From Leucobacter sp. UT-8R-CII-1-4 (GTDB lineage: Bacteria; Actinomycetota; Actinomycetes; Actinomycetales; Microbacteriaceae): a DNA stretch of 64,000 nucleotides. The position numbers and the translations under genes were made by a program. Within the stretch, counting starts at the first letter, position 1. The number at the start of each line of letters is the position of its first letter. Below are positions 42,927 through 51,751 of this stretch, in pieces. Location of the stretch: contig NZ_JASCRS010000003.1 in assembly GCF_030010235.1 (NCBI RefSeq), forward strand, positions 124,001 through 188,000, written 5' to 3'. The notes beneath the pieces are model-generated. The model was not told the DNA's origin. It did no database searches and saw only the letters and a list, made by a program, of their open reading frames with translations.

Positions 42927-43678
42927 TGGAAGCAACGCCAGCGCAACCGCCACTGATCGGTATCACCGGGCGCCGAGCTGACGCCAAATTGATCGGGGCA
43001 CCCCGAGGTTTCGCCGACGCACCCGTCGACATCTACCTCGAAGAATACGCATCGTCTATCCGTCTCGCAGGCGGTATGCCCGTGCACATTCCGCTCGAAG
43101 TAGACGCAAAAGCAATGATCGCCCGCATTGATGGACTCATTATCGCCGGCGGCGAAGATGTTGACCCAAAACTCTACGGCGAAGAACGCGGTGAACACAC
43201 ACAGCCCGGCAACGGTCTACGCGATGCGAGCGAACTCGCGCTGCTGCGCGAGGCCACCTCCGCCGGAGTGCCAGTGCTCGGCATCTGCCGAGGACACCAA
43301 CTGATCAACGTCGCCTTTGGCGGCACCCTCATTCAGCACCTCGAAGAATCCGACGAACAAGAGCAGCACTTTCACGGTGAATTCGACCGCGACAATCGCC
43401 ACCAGCAGGTCGTGATCGAACCAGGCAGCGTGCTGCACGAGATCTACGGAGAACAGACCGGAGTGAACTCGTACCACCACCAAGCAGTTGGCGCGCTCGG
43501 CGAGGGTGTACGGGTCGTGGCACGCGCTGGCGACGGCATTATCGAGGCGATCGAAGTACCCGAAGCAAACGTCGTTGGCGTGCAGTGGCACCCGGAATGT
43601 TACTCAGGCGATCCGCTCTTTGAGCGCTTCGTAGACACAGCAACCCAGGCGCGTGAGCGCCGCACTAAGGAGAACTAA
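42923..43678 (+). CDS. Class I glutamine amidotransferase-like gamma-glutamyl hydrolase (PuuD-like)
   Basis: A 251-residue class I glutamine amidotransferase fold. The nucleophile Cys is in GICRGHQLINVAFGG (about 116-130), the catalytic His in VQWHPE (about 220-225), with IAGGEDVDPKLYGEE upstream. PuuD removes the gamma-glutamyl group from gamma-glutamyl-GABA; here it should release the product of the amine after oxidation. It overlaps the permease stop and ends one base before SDR start codon ATG 43680, so translation is likely coupled. Confidence 0.88.
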   Translation: MMEATPAQPPLIGITGRRADAKLIGAPRGFADAPVDIYLEEYASSIRLAGGMPVHIPLEVDAKAMIARIDGLIIAGGEDVDPKLYGEERGEHTQPGNGLRDASELALLREATSAGVPVLGICRGHQLINVAFGGTLIQHLEESDEQEQHFHGEFDRDNRHQQVVIEPGSVLHEIYGEQTGVNSYHHQAVGALGEGVRVVARAGDGIIEAIEVPEANVVGVQWHPECYSGDPLFERFVDTATQARERRTKEN

Positions 43679-43679
43679 T

Positions 43680-44450
43680 ATGACTACCCGTCACGCAGAA
43701 AAAGTAGCCTTCATCACCGGAGGTGGCTCAGGAATCGGTCGCGAAACTGCGCTTCGCCTTGCCTCAGAAGGCGCAAGAATGGTGATCACTGATGTGAACC
43801 TCGACGCCGCCAACGAGACGGTCAGCATGATCGAAGCCGCAGGTGGCGAAGCCATCGCCGCACAGGTTGACGTGCGCAACCGCGAGCAGATCGTCGCCGC
43901 AGCCGATGCAGCCGTCGAGGCGTGGGGCGCGATCCACCTGCTGATCAATAACGCTGGACTCGTCACCACTCACTCACTCGCGGATCTCACCGAAGACGCA
44001 TGGGACCTGGTGGTAGACGTGAACCTTAAGGGCCAGTTCTTGGTAGCGCAGGAGGTATCGCGCCGAATCGCCGCTGCCGGCGGTGGTGCAATCGTCAACC
44101 TTTCGACCGTCGAAGCCATGGTCGTCGTGACCAGTGGCAGCACCGCGCAGCCGCACTACAACGCGAGCAAAGGCGGCGTGCCGATGCTGACCAAAGCGCT
44201 CGCAGTCGAACTCGCTGAGAGCAACATTCGTGTGAACTGCGTGGCCCCCGGCCCAATCGCAACAAACTTCTTCGACCTTGAAGGCGTCACGAGCCCAGAA
44301 GCAATGGAGTTCATGGGCCAGCGTCTGCTGGTGAAGCGAATTGGCAAGCCATCAGATATCGCTTCGGCGGTGTCCTGGCTGCTCTCAGATGAGGCAAGCT
44401 GGATCGACGGCATTCAGCTGCCAGTAGACGGAGGATGGTTGACCCGATGA
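43680..44450 (+). CDS. Short-chain dehydrogenase/reductase, probable alcohol oxidation step
   Basis: A 256-residue classical SDR: nucleotide-binding TGGGSGIG (about 11-18), NNAGLVT (about 90), catalytic Ser in VNLSTVEAM and the YxxxK pair in HYNASKGG. ATG 43680 follows AAGGAG. Its position between the gamma-glutamyl hydrolase and the ligase, and the absence of an amine oxidase or aminotransferase in the operon, suggest it oxidises an alcohol group of a gamma-glutamylated amino alcohol. The exact substrate is inference. Confidence 0.88.
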   Translation: MTTRHAEKVAFITGGGSGIGRETALRLASEGARMVITDVNLDAANETVSMIEAAGGEAIAAQVDVRNREQIVAAADAAVEAWGAIHLLINNAGLVTTHSLADLTEDAWDLVVDVNLKGQFLVAQEVSRRIAAAGGGAIVNLSTVEAMVVVTSGSTAQPHYNASKGGVPMLTKALAVELAESNIRVNCVAPGPIATNFFDLEGVTSPEAMEFMGQRLLVKRIGKPSDIASAVSWLLSDEASWIDGIQLPVDGGWLTR

Positions 44451-45817
44451 GTGACTACCTGTTGAACCCAGACACCCTCGAAGCTGAGGGGATTCACACG
44501 GTTATCGTTGCGACCCCTGACATGCAGGGGCGCCTGATTGGCCGCCGTATTCCAGTGAAGCGATTCCCCACCATCATCAAGAATGGTGTCGAGGTCTGCA
44601 CCTGTGCTTGGGCATGGGATATCGAGCAGAGCTTCGAACTCATCTCGGCAAACAAGGTGAAGGTGTGCTCGCTGCACAATGGCGCGCCAGACGTTGCACT
44701 GATGCCAGACCTCGGCACGCTGCGACGCGCTGCCTGGCTCGATGGCATTGCCATCTGCATGGCCGACCCGGTGTGGCCAGGCACCGGTGAACCTCTCGAA
44801 GAATCACCCCGCACGATGCTGCGCCGCGAGGTCGAGCGCTACCGTGAGCTCGGTCTCAAGCCGAAGGCAGGCACCGAGCTTGAGTTCTACCTTTTCCGCA
44901 ATGATCCTTACGAACTGCGTCTGAACGATTTCCGCGACCTGAAGCCAACCACGCTTACGCCGAATGACTTCCTTCTCGGCGAGGGCAACTACTACGAACC
45001 GTTCTTCAGGAAGCTGCGCAACGACCTCGAACTCAGTGGCATCGAAATCGAAGCCGCGCAGTCGGAATGGGGCAGCGGCCAGTGGGAGATGACGTTCGAG
45101 TACGGTGATCCGCTCGAAATGGCAGATCGTCATGCGATCTACAAACTCGCAGTCCGTGACTCGGCTCGCGCAGCAGGCTACTCGGTTACCTTCATGGCGA
45201 AGCCCGTCACCGAGCAGGCCGGCTCATCTTGTCACGTGCATTTCTCGGTGCTCGACGAGCAGGATCGCCCAGCGTTCTGGGACGCCGATGGCGAGTATGG
45301 CATGAGCGACAAGATGCGCCACGCGCTTGCCGGCGTTATCGAGCACACGCCAGAATTCATGGCCGCCTATGCGCCAACCATCAACTCGTACCGACGCACC
45401 GCCACCGATGACACCTTTGACTTCGGTCGCAGCTGGGGCCGCGAAAACCGCTACGTTTCAAACCGTGTGGTGGGACACAGCGAGTTCACTACTCGATTTG
45501 AGTTCCGCATTCCGGGCGCAGACACCAACCCGTATCTCACGCTCGTCGGCATTCTCGCTTCAGCTCGCGACGGTATGCAGCGCAAAATCGAACTCGGCAT
45601 GCCAACTGTCGGTGTGCCAGAGAACGTCTGCAATGACTCAGCCATGCCACAAAACCTGAAAGAGGCGACAGTGGCAATGGAACAGTCCAGCTTCGTTGCT
45701 GAGGTAATTGGCGAAGACTGCAAACAGTTGATCACCGCTTTGGCTGAGCACGAATGGCGCACCGCTGCCGCTGCGGTGACCGACTGGGACCGCGCACGCT
45801 ACTTCGATCGGATCTAG
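44447..45817 (+). CDS. Glutamine-synthetase-like gamma-glutamyl-amine ligase
   Basis: A 456-residue protein of the glutamine synthetase superfamily. The N-terminal beta-grasp has VIVATPDMQGRLIGRRIP, the catalytic region has KAGTELEFYLFR with the metal-binding Glu residues, and SSCHVHFSVLDE and FEFRIPGADTNPYLTLV are the C-terminal motifs, lacking adenylylation-site sequence typical of GlnA. It fits the gamma-glutamylpolyamine/ethanolamide/isopropylamide synthetase group (PuuA, GlnA3/GlnA4, IpuC). ATP would drive attachment of glutamate to an amine. Overlaps the SDR stop (ATGA). Confidence 0.9.
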   Translation: MSDYLLNPDTLEAEGIHTVIVATPDMQGRLIGRRIPVKRFPTIIKNGVEVCTCAWAWDIEQSFELISANKVKVCSLHNGAPDVALMPDLGTLRRAAWLDGIAICMADPVWPGTGEPLEESPRTMLRREVERYRELGLKPKAGTELEFYLFRNDPYELRLNDFRDLKPTTLTPNDFLLGEGNYYEPFFRKLRNDLELSGIEIEAAQSEWGSGQWEMTFEYGDPLEMADRHAIYKLAVRDSARAAGYSVTFMAKPVTEQAGSSCHVHFSVLDEQDRPAFWDADGEYGMSDKMRHALAGVIEHTPEFMAAYAPTINSYRRTATDDTFDFGRSWGRENRYVSNRVVGHSEFTTRFEFRIPGADTNPYLTLVGILASARDGMQRKIELGMPTVGVPENVCNDSAMPQNLKEATVAMEQSSFVAEVIGEDCKQLITALAEHEWRTAAAAVTDWDRARYFDRI

Positions 45818-45819
45818 AC

Positions 45820-47268
45820 ATGGAATTTCCAGAACTCCGCACATGGATCGGCGGTGTACCAGAGCAGAGCGCTGAGGCTATGCCAGCCGCGCAGGCACTG
45901 CACGATCCAAACACCGGTGAGCGACTTGCTGAAAACCGCACCGCATCACTGGAACAGCTCGACCGGGCAGTTGCAGCCGCAGACGCAGCGCACCAGCGAG
46001 GCGAGTGGTATGGCCTCGGAGCTGCGGGCCGCGCGCAGATGCTCGACGTGTTTGCGAACGAACTTGAAGCACGAGCAGAACAGATTGCGCCGCTTGATTC
46101 GCTGAACTCCGGTGTGCCTATTTCGGTGACCAAGCTCTTCGCTGGATCAGCGGGCGATACCGTTCGTGGTGCTGCGGCTCGTGCCGTGGCGCTTGGTGAT
46201 GAACGCTCGCTGCCTGCCGATGACCGTGACGTGCGACTGCGCCGGGTGCCTTGGGGCCCGACCGCTCTGATCGCCCCGTGGAACGCGCCCTCAGCTATGG
46301 CCGTGAAGAAGTTGGCCTACGCGCTCGCCGCAGGTTCAACGGCTGTGCTGAAGCCTTCTTCGGCCTCTCCGTGGAGTGCGCAATTGGTGCTCGAATCCGC
46401 CGCAGCCGCTGGTCTGCCGGAGGGCGTAGTGTCACTCGTGCAGGGTAGTGGCCGGCTCGGCGCTGCCCTGGTCGCTGATGAGCGGATCCGCTCAATCTCA
46501 ATGACGGGGTCGACCCCGACTGGGCGTTCAATTTCTGCTTCGGCAGCGCCGCGATTTGCCCGCTTGCGTCTCGAGCTCGGTTCAAATAACCCGGCGATTG
46601 TGCTCGCCGACGCGAACATTTCGGCAACGGCTGAAGCGCTCGCCGGTGGCAATCTCAAGCTGTCTGGGCAGTGGTGCGAGGCGCCACGCCGAGTTCTGGT
46701 GGCGCGGGAGCAGCTTGAATCGTTGCTAGCGGCGCTTGAGGTGGCACTCGGTTCGTACCAGATTGGTTCGAGCCTCGATGAAGCGACCACGCTTGGGCCG
46801 GTAGCTTTTGAGGGCCGTCGCACAGAGCTGTTTCATCAGCGTGATCAGCTTGTCGCTGCTGGGGCTCGTACGATTGTGGCCGGGACCGCACCAGAGCGGG
46901 GCTGGTTTATCGCGCCAACTCTGATCGTTGGCGAGGGTCTTGATCTTGCGGAGGAGCTCTACGGCCCACTTTTGGTGGTCGAACCCTTCGACTCGATTGA
47001 CGAGGCGGTGCAGCGGGCAAACAGTGGTCAGGTTGGCCTTGCCGGGTACGTCTTCACCGAGGACGAATCCGAAGGCCGACGCGTTGGATCGCGTTTGCTT
47101 GCTGGTGAAGTAAAGATCAATGGCACGAGCGTGCTCGACATGTCGTCCGAGTCGCAGCAGAGTTTCTTCGGAGATTCTGGTGTCGGAGGACACGGAGACG
47201 CCGAGCTACTAGAATTCTTCACAGGAACGCAGATCCTGGGAACAGATGCCCAGGGGCTCCCGCTCTAG
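45820..47268 (+). CDS. Aldehyde dehydrogenase
   Basis: A 482-residue NAD(P)+-dependent aldehyde dehydrogenase. Present are the conserved Asn in PWNAPSAM (about 144-151), the catalytic Glu in LELGSNNPA (about 248-256), the nucleophile Cys in LSGQWCEAPRR (about 281-291) and a typical PLLVVEPFDSIDEAV segment. It starts 2 bp after the GS-like gene. In the gamma-glutamyl pathway it would oxidise the gamma-glutamyl amino-aldehyde to the acid, which the hydrolase then cleaves. Confidence 0.93.
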   Translation: MEFPELRTWIGGVPEQSAEAMPAAQALHDPNTGERLAENRTASLEQLDRAVAAADAAHQRGEWYGLGAAGRAQMLDVFANELEARAEQIAPLDSLNSGVPISVTKLFAGSAGDTVRGAAARAVALGDERSLPADDRDVRLRRVPWGPTALIAPWNAPSAMAVKKLAYALAAGSTAVLKPSSASPWSAQLVLESAAAAGLPEGVVSLVQGSGRLGAALVADERIRSISMTGSTPTGRSISASAAPRFARLRLELGSNNPAIVLADANISATAEALAGGNLKLSGQWCEAPRRVLVAREQLESLLAALEVALGSYQIGSSLDEATTLGPVAFEGRRTELFHQRDQLVAAGARTIVAGTAPERGWFIAPTLIVGEGLDLAEELYGPLLVVEPFDSIDEAVQRANSGQVGLAGYVFTEDESEGRRVGSRLLAGEVKINGTSVLDMSSESQQSFFGDSGVGGHGDAELLEFFTGTQILGTDAQGLPL

Positions 47269-47284
47269 TTACTGAGGAGGCGGA

Positions 47285-48022
47285 ATGCCCGGTCAATCCG
47301 AGTCGAATTCCGCTGAGCTCCGGCTAGATCCGGGCAGGCAAATCGATGGGTACACCGACGTTGTTGATTATCTTCGTCGGGAGATGGCCCTTGGTCGTTT
47401 GCGTGAGGGTGATCGGCTGCCTTCAGAGCGACGTCTCTCGGAGATGCTTGGCGTAGCGCGCGAAACGCTACGCCAAGCTCTGCGGGTACTAGAGGGCAGC
47501 GGCCAGATTGTGGTGCATCGCGGATCGCGAGGCGGTGCCACGGTGCAAGACGTACCTGCCGATCGCAGACTATTGCTTGAAGCCGTGGTTGAGAGCACCG
47601 ACAAGATTATGGAACTCGTTGAGTTTCGTATGGTGGTTGAGTCTGCTGCGGCTAGCCTCGCGGCAACGAGACGCAGTGATGAAGACTTGCTTGCTATGGA
47701 GAGCGCGCAGCACACCCTCTCGAACTCGAGTGAGCAGAATGAGTGTCGGCACTCCGACACCGAGTTTCATTTGGCTATTGCGCGTGCGTGCGGCAACGAA
47801 GAGATTTATCAGGCTGTCGAAGAAGCTCGATTTAAGATGTTCGATTCAATCGATGTGCTCGGCTTTGACTTTATGCGTGACGCTAGCCTGAACGCGCACG
47901 AGCGCATTCTTGAGGCGATCCGAGCCGGCGAAAGTGAGCTGGCGGCCGCTGAGATGCGGGCCCACCTCGCGGTGACCCGCACCGAATTTGGTCAGGTGAT
48001 CCTCGCTCAGCAGGAGAACTGA
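47285..48022 (+). CDS. GntR/FadR-family regulator of the gamma-glutamylation operon
   Basis: A 245-residue protein: winged helix GRLREGDRLPSERRLSEMLGVARETLRQALRVLEGSG with IVVHRGSRGGATV (about 20-90) and an FCD domain (MELVEFRMVVESAAASLAA, HSDTEFHLAIARACGNEEIYQAV, HERILEAI). Last gene of the operon, with GAGGAGG before ATG. The TGGTC-type palindrome at 41381-41399 is its likely binding site, giving local autoregulation of the whole unit. Confidence 0.93.
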   Translation: MPGQSESNSAELRLDPGRQIDGYTDVVDYLRREMALGRLREGDRLPSERRLSEMLGVARETLRQALRVLEGSGQIVVHRGSRGGATVQDVPADRRLLLEAVVESTDKIMELVEFRMVVESAAASLAATRRSDEDLLAMESAQHTLSNSSEQNECRHSDTEFHLAIARACGNEEIYQAVEEARFKMFDSIDVLGFDFMRDASLNAHERILEAIRAGESELAAAEMRAHLAVTRTEFGQVILAQQEN

Positions 48023-48064
48023 ATCGAGTCGCGACAGTGTAAGACATGTCGCGACTCGATTCAG
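48019..48064. terminator. Bidirectional terminator between regulator and CDF gene
   Basis: Perfect 18-bp stem CTGAATCGAGTCGCGACA (48019-48036) pairing with 48047-48064, 10-base loop, between convergent genes. Confidence 0.9.
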
Positions 48065-48080
48065 GTACTCACTCAGAGCC

Positions 48081-49076
48081 CTAGTCGTGCACGAGCGGTC
48101 CAAGCTGTCGATGGCCGACGGGCTCAATCTGTAGCGTGGTGTGCTCGATTTCGAAGTGCGTGCGCAGGCAGGCCTTCAACTCGTCAAGGATCGCATGGTA
48201 CTCGCGTTCGGTCCATGCCTGGTCAGAGACGGTGACGTGTGCCGAGAATGCCGGTACACCCGAGGTGATGGTCCAGGCGTGTACGTCATGTACTTCGGTG
48301 ACGCCAGGAACCGCAAGCATGTGCTCACGAGCTGCGTCTACGTCGAAACCCTTGGGTGAGGCTTCAAGCAGTACCTCAACAACCTCGCGCAGCAGCGTGT
48401 AGGCGCGAGGCAGAATGATCACTGCGATCAGTATCGAAGCGACCTGATCAACCCAGTTCCAGCCGGTGAACAAGATCACGATGCCGGCGATAATTACGGC
48501 AACCGAGCCGAGCAGATCGCCCAGCACCTCAAGGTAGGCGCCGCGCACATTGAGGCTTTCACCCTGGCCTCCGCGCAGCAGGAGAAGTGAGGTGAGGTTT
48601 GCGAGACCGCCGATAATGGCGGCAATGATCATTGGTGTGGTTTGCACTTCAACTTCGCTGCCGAAGCGTGAAATAGCCTCAACGAAGATGAAGATTGCGA
48701 TCACGCCGAGCACGATGCCGTTGACCAGCGCAGCAAGCACCTCAACGCGTAAGAAACCGAAGGTGCGTTTTGAGGTTGCCGGGAGGCCAGCGATCAGACT
48801 CGCGATCAGGGCGATCGCGATGCCGGTGGCATCGGTCAGCATATGGCCGGTATCGGCAAGCAGCGCGAGTGAACCAGAGATCATCGCGCCAACAAATTGC
48901 ACGATCACAACGCTGAGTGTGATGGAGAGGGCGAGAATCAGCCGCTTGCGGTGTTTTGCGGTGCCGGTCGTGGCGTTGCCTAGGCCGTGGTCGTGTGCTC
49001 CAGAAGCCTCAACTCCGTCTGGTGCCTGGGGGTGTCCCGCACTGAATTCGTTCTCGCAGTTCTGTGGCTGATCCAT
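48081..49076 (-). CDS. Cation diffusion facilitator (CDF) metal exporter
   Basis: A 331-residue CDF protein with six helices and a cytoplasmic C-terminal domain (VPGVTEVHDVHAWTITSGVPAFSAHV). The helix-2 metal site is intact as GHMLTD (HxxxD). In helix 5 the usual HxxxD reads EVLGD, so Glu replaces His; I have the impression this is not rare in actinobacterial members. The N-terminus is a short His/Asp/Asn tail. It should move Zn2+, Co2+, Cd2+ or Fe2+ out of the cell by proton antiport. AGGAGGAA precedes ATG. Next to copA on the same strand but with a terminator between. Confidence 0.9.
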   Translation of the reverse strand: MDQPQNCENEFSAGHPQAPDGVEASGAHDHGLGNATTGTAKHRKRLILALSITLSVVIVQFVGAMISGSLALLADTGHMLTDATGIAIALIASLIAGLPATSKRTFGFLRVEVLAALVNGIVLGVIAIFIFVEAISRFGSEVEVQTTPMIIAAIIGGLANLTSLLLLRGGQGESLNVRGAYLEVLGDLLGSVAVIIAGIVILFTGWNWVDQVASILIAVIILPRAYTLLREVVEVLLEASPKGFDVDAAREHMLAVPGVTEVHDVHAWTITSGVPAFSAHVTVSDQAWTEREYHAILDELKACLRTHFEIEHTTLQIEPVGHRQLGPLVHD

Positions 49077-49120
49077 GTGTTCCTCCTGGTTACGAGGCTA
49101 CCCTCGTGAGTCTGTTGCGG

Positions 49121-49159
49121 CTAGGGCGTGACCGGGTAAAAACCCAAGTCACGCCCTAG
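49121..49159 (-). terminator. Terminator after copA
   Basis: CTAGGGCGTGAC (49121-49132) / GTCACGCCCTAG (49148-49159) with an inner GGGT/ACCC pairing. Confidence 0.75.
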
Positions 49160-49163
49160 ATTG

Positions 49164-51416
49164 TCAACTTGCGACGCTCTTGAATCGCCGCAGCAATAGG
49201 CTGTTGCCAACCACAAAGACGCTCGAGAATGCCATCGCGGCACCGGCGATCATTGGGTTCAGCAGGCCGAGGGCGGCCAGCGGTATTGCGGCAACGTTGT
49301 AGGCGAATGCCCAGAACAGATTTCCCTTGATCGTGAACAGGGTGCGCCGCGAGAGCCTGATTGCATCGGCCGCGCTGCGCAGATCACCGCGTACGAGCGT
49401 GATGTCGGCTGCTTCGATCGCTGCATCGGTGCCGGTTCCCATCGCGAGACCGAGGTCTGCTTGGGCGAGCGCTGGTGCATCGTTTACACCGTCGCCGACC
49501 ATCGCAACGATCTTGCCTTCGGCCTGCAACTGTTTCACCACGGCGACCTTGTCACCGGGCAGCACCTCGGCATGCACCCGACTAATGCCGATAGATTTTG
49601 CGATTTGCTCGGCTACGGTGCGATTGTCTCCGGTGAGCAGCACAGGTTCGAGGCCCAGGCGCTTGAACTCGGCAATCGCAGCCGCACTTGTGGGCTTGAG
49701 CGTGTCAGCTACGGCGATCACGCCACGCAGCTTGCCATCCCATGCCGCGAGCACAACTGTTTTGCCTTCGCCTTCAAGGCGCTGTTTCAGCTCAATGGCG
49801 GCCGCATCTTCGGCGATCGCCCAATCTCGCATGAGCGATGGGGTGCCAACCAGCACCGGCAGGCCGTCAACAATGCCGCTCACGCCCTTGCCCGCCGTGT
49901 TCAAGAACGACTCGACAGCTGGCAGTGGTTCGCCGCCAAGTTCGGCCTGTGCGCCACGCGCAATGGCCTGGGCGATGGGATGCTCCGAGGCGCCCTCGAC
50001 CGCACCGACTAGACGCAATAGCTGTGCTCGATCCTCGTCGCCCAATGCGATGCTGTCGCTGAGCGACATTTTGCCCGAGGTGACGGTTCCGGTCTTGTCG
50101 AGCACGATGGTATCGACGCGACGGGTGGACTCGAGAATTTCTGGTCCCTTGATCAGCACGCCCATCTGGGCGCCGCGACCAGTGCCAACGAGCAGCGCGG
50201 TTGGGGTAGCAAGGCCAAGCGCACACGGGCAGGCAATAATCAGTACGGCGACCGCTGCGGTAAAGGCCTGTGCCGGGGCAAACCCCAGCAGCAGCCAGGT
50301 TGCGAGGGTGGCTAGTGCGATCACAATCACGATCGGTACAAATACGCCAGAGATTTTGTCGACTAGGCGCTGTACTTCTGCTTTGCCCGATTGAGCGTCT
50401 TCAACCATCTGCGCCATTTGCGCGAGCTGTGTGTCGCTGCCAATGCGGGTGGCTCGCACCACAAGGCGACCGCTCGTTGAAACGGTACCGCCGGTGACAG
50501 CGTCATCTGCACCGGCTTCAACCGGTACGGATTCGCCTGTGATCATCGCGGTGTCGATGGCGCTGTGTCCCGAAACGATCACGCCGTCGGTCGCGATTTT
50601 TTCGCCGGGGCGCACCACAAATTCGTCGCCGACCTGCAACTGTTCAATCGGCACGCGAGTCTCTGCGCCGTTTACGAGGATCGCTACATCTTTGGCACCC
50701 AATTCGAGTAGGGCTCGCAGCGCTGCACTTGCTTGGCGCTTTGAACGCTTCTCGAAATAGCGGCCAGCGAGCAGGAACATGGTGACGCCGGCGGCGACCT
50801 CAAGATAGATGTTGCTTGCGCCGTCACTTTGCTGCAGCCCGAAGTCGAAGCCGTGAGTCATACCTGGCATGCCGGCGTGGCCGAAGAACAGTGCGTAGAG
50901 TGACCACAGGAATGCTGCGCTCGTGCCGAGTGAGACGAGAGTGTCCATTGTGGCGGCGCCGTGTTTGAGGTTTACCCAAGCTGCGCGGTGGAACGGCCAG
51001 CCTGCCCAAACGATGACCGGGGCGGCGAGTGCGAGTGAGAGCCACTGCCAGTACTGAAATTGCAGTGCTGGAATCATGGCCATCAGAATTACCGGTACCG
51101 AAAGCCAGATCGAGCCAATTAGGCGTTGGCGCAGTGCGGCGAGTTCTGGGTCGGTTTCTTGCTCGCCGCTTTCGTTGTCGTCAGCGCCGGCTGCTGAGCC
51201 GCGTGGTTTTGGTACCGCTGCGGAGTAGCCGGTCTTTTCGACCTCTGCGATAAGTAGCGATGCGTCGTAGCCTTCTGGAACATACACGCGAGCCTTTTCG
51301 GTGGCATAGTTCACGGTGGCTTCGACACCGTCGAGCTTGTTGAGTTTGTTTTCAATACGGCTGGCGCATGACGAGCAGGTCATGCCGCCGATCTCTAGCT
51401 CAAGGCTTGTGGTCAT
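49164..51416 (-). CDS. copA: Copper-translocating P1B-type ATPase
   Basis: Membrane ATPase of 750 residues that exports Cu+. The N-terminal HMA domain has GMTCSSC (Cys14, Cys17). There are eight helices, with the CPC metal motif in [13 protein letters not shown], the phosphorylated Asp in [11 protein letters not shown], and [19 protein letters not shown] in the hinge region. The conserved HP motif ([10 protein letters not shown]) is present. It is the second gene after copZ, overlapping by 4 bp. The shared promoter upstream of copZ combines a SigR-type promoter with CsoR-like palindromes. Confidence 0.96.
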   Translation of the reverse strand: MTTSLELEIGGMTCSSCASRIENKLNKLDGVEATVNYATEKARVYVPEGYDASLLIAEVEKTGYSAAVPKPRGSAAGADDNESGEQETDPELAALRQRLIGSIWLSVPVILMAMIPALQFQYWQWLSLALAAPVIVWAGWPFHRAAWVNLKHGAATMDTLVSLGTSAAFLWSLYALFFGHAGMPGMTHGFDFGLQQSDGASNIYLEVAAGVTMFLLAGRYFEKRSKRQASAALRALLELGAKDVAILVNGAETRVPIEQLQVGDEFVVRPGEKIATDGVIVSGHSAIDTAMITGESVPVEAGADDAVTGGTVSTSGRLVVRATRIGSDTQLAQMAQMVEDAQSGKAEVQRLVDKISGVFVPIVIVIALATLATWLLLGFAPAQAFTAAVAVLIIACPCALGLATPTALLVGTGRGAQMGVLIKGPEILESTRRVDTIVLDKTGTVTSGKMSLSDSIALGDEDRAQLLRLVGAVEGASEHPIAQAIARGAQAELGGEPLPAVESFLNTAGKGVSGIVDGLPVLVGTPSLMRDWAIAEDAAAIELKQRLEGEGKTVVLAAWDGKLRGVIAVADTLKPTSAAAIAEFKRLGLEPVLLTGDNRTVAEQIAKSIGISRVHAEVLPGDKVAVVKQLQAEGKIVAMVGDGVNDAPALAQADLGLAMGTGTDAAIEAADITLVRGDLRSAADAIRLSRRTLFTIKGNLFWAFAYNVAAIPLAALGLLNPMIAGAAMAFSSVFVVGNSLLLRRFKSVAS

Positions 51417-51628
51417 GAGGCTCGCACCGCCGTGTACCCGGCCTCGGCGACGGCTGCGAGCACTGCTGTGTCGTCTGCCGCTTCGCCGGTGGTGGTGACC
51501 GCGAGAGCACCGGTGCGGTGGCTGACTTCAACACCGGTGACGCCGTCAATTGCCGCGACTTCGCTGCGAACGTGGTTTTCGCAGTTGCCGCAGGTCATTC
51601 CGGTGACGGTGTAGTTCGAGGTAGCCAT
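51413..51628 (-). CDS. copZ: Copper chaperone, HMA domain
   Basis: A 71-residue single HMA domain with the metal-binding VTGMTCGNC (Cys13, Cys16). It shuttles Cu+ to CopA in the cytoplasm. The stop overlaps the copA start (ATGA). AAAAGGAACATC before the ATG supplies the ribosome binding site. It is transcribed from the promoter at 51680-51706. Confidence 0.95.
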   Translation of the reverse strand: MATSNYTVTGMTCGNCENHVRSEVAAIDGVTGVEVSHRTGALAVTTTGEAADDTAVLAAVAEAGYTAVRAS

Positions 51629-51650
51629 GATGTTCCTTTTCTCTTAAATG

Positions 51651-51706
51651 ATACCCCCGAGGGGTATTGCATCTAGGTCAACCCTATACCCCTCACTGGT
51701 ATTCCC
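51651..51706 (-). promoter_or_regulatory. Composite copZA promoter: SigR-type promoter with two CsoR-like palindromes
   Basis: On the minus strand, GGGAAT (51706-51701), 18 bases, GTT (51682-51680) form a perfect SigR/SigH-type promoter. The palindrome ATACCCC-CGA-GGGGTAT (51651-51667), typical of CsoR copper repressor operators, lies just downstream, where transcription should begin. A second, weaker copy, ATACCCC-TCA-CTGGTAT (51686-51702), sits in the promoter spacer. No csoR gene is in the window. Confidence 0.7.
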
Positions 51707-51751
51707 GCCACTTGTTATTCGAATCTCTTTACTGAGGTGTAGCGTCAAGGG

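Noticed and set aside
48081..49076. Helix-5 Glu in place of His in the CDF exporter as a novel metal site
   Set aside because: I believe ExxxD occurs in a number of actinobacterial CDF proteins, so I kept it as a note rather than a finding.
49327..50394. Open frame of 355 codons antisense to copA
   Set aside because: Composition is a mirror of the copA codons (Ser/Ala/Arg rich) and it lacks recognisable domains; GC-rich coding often leaves such frames open.
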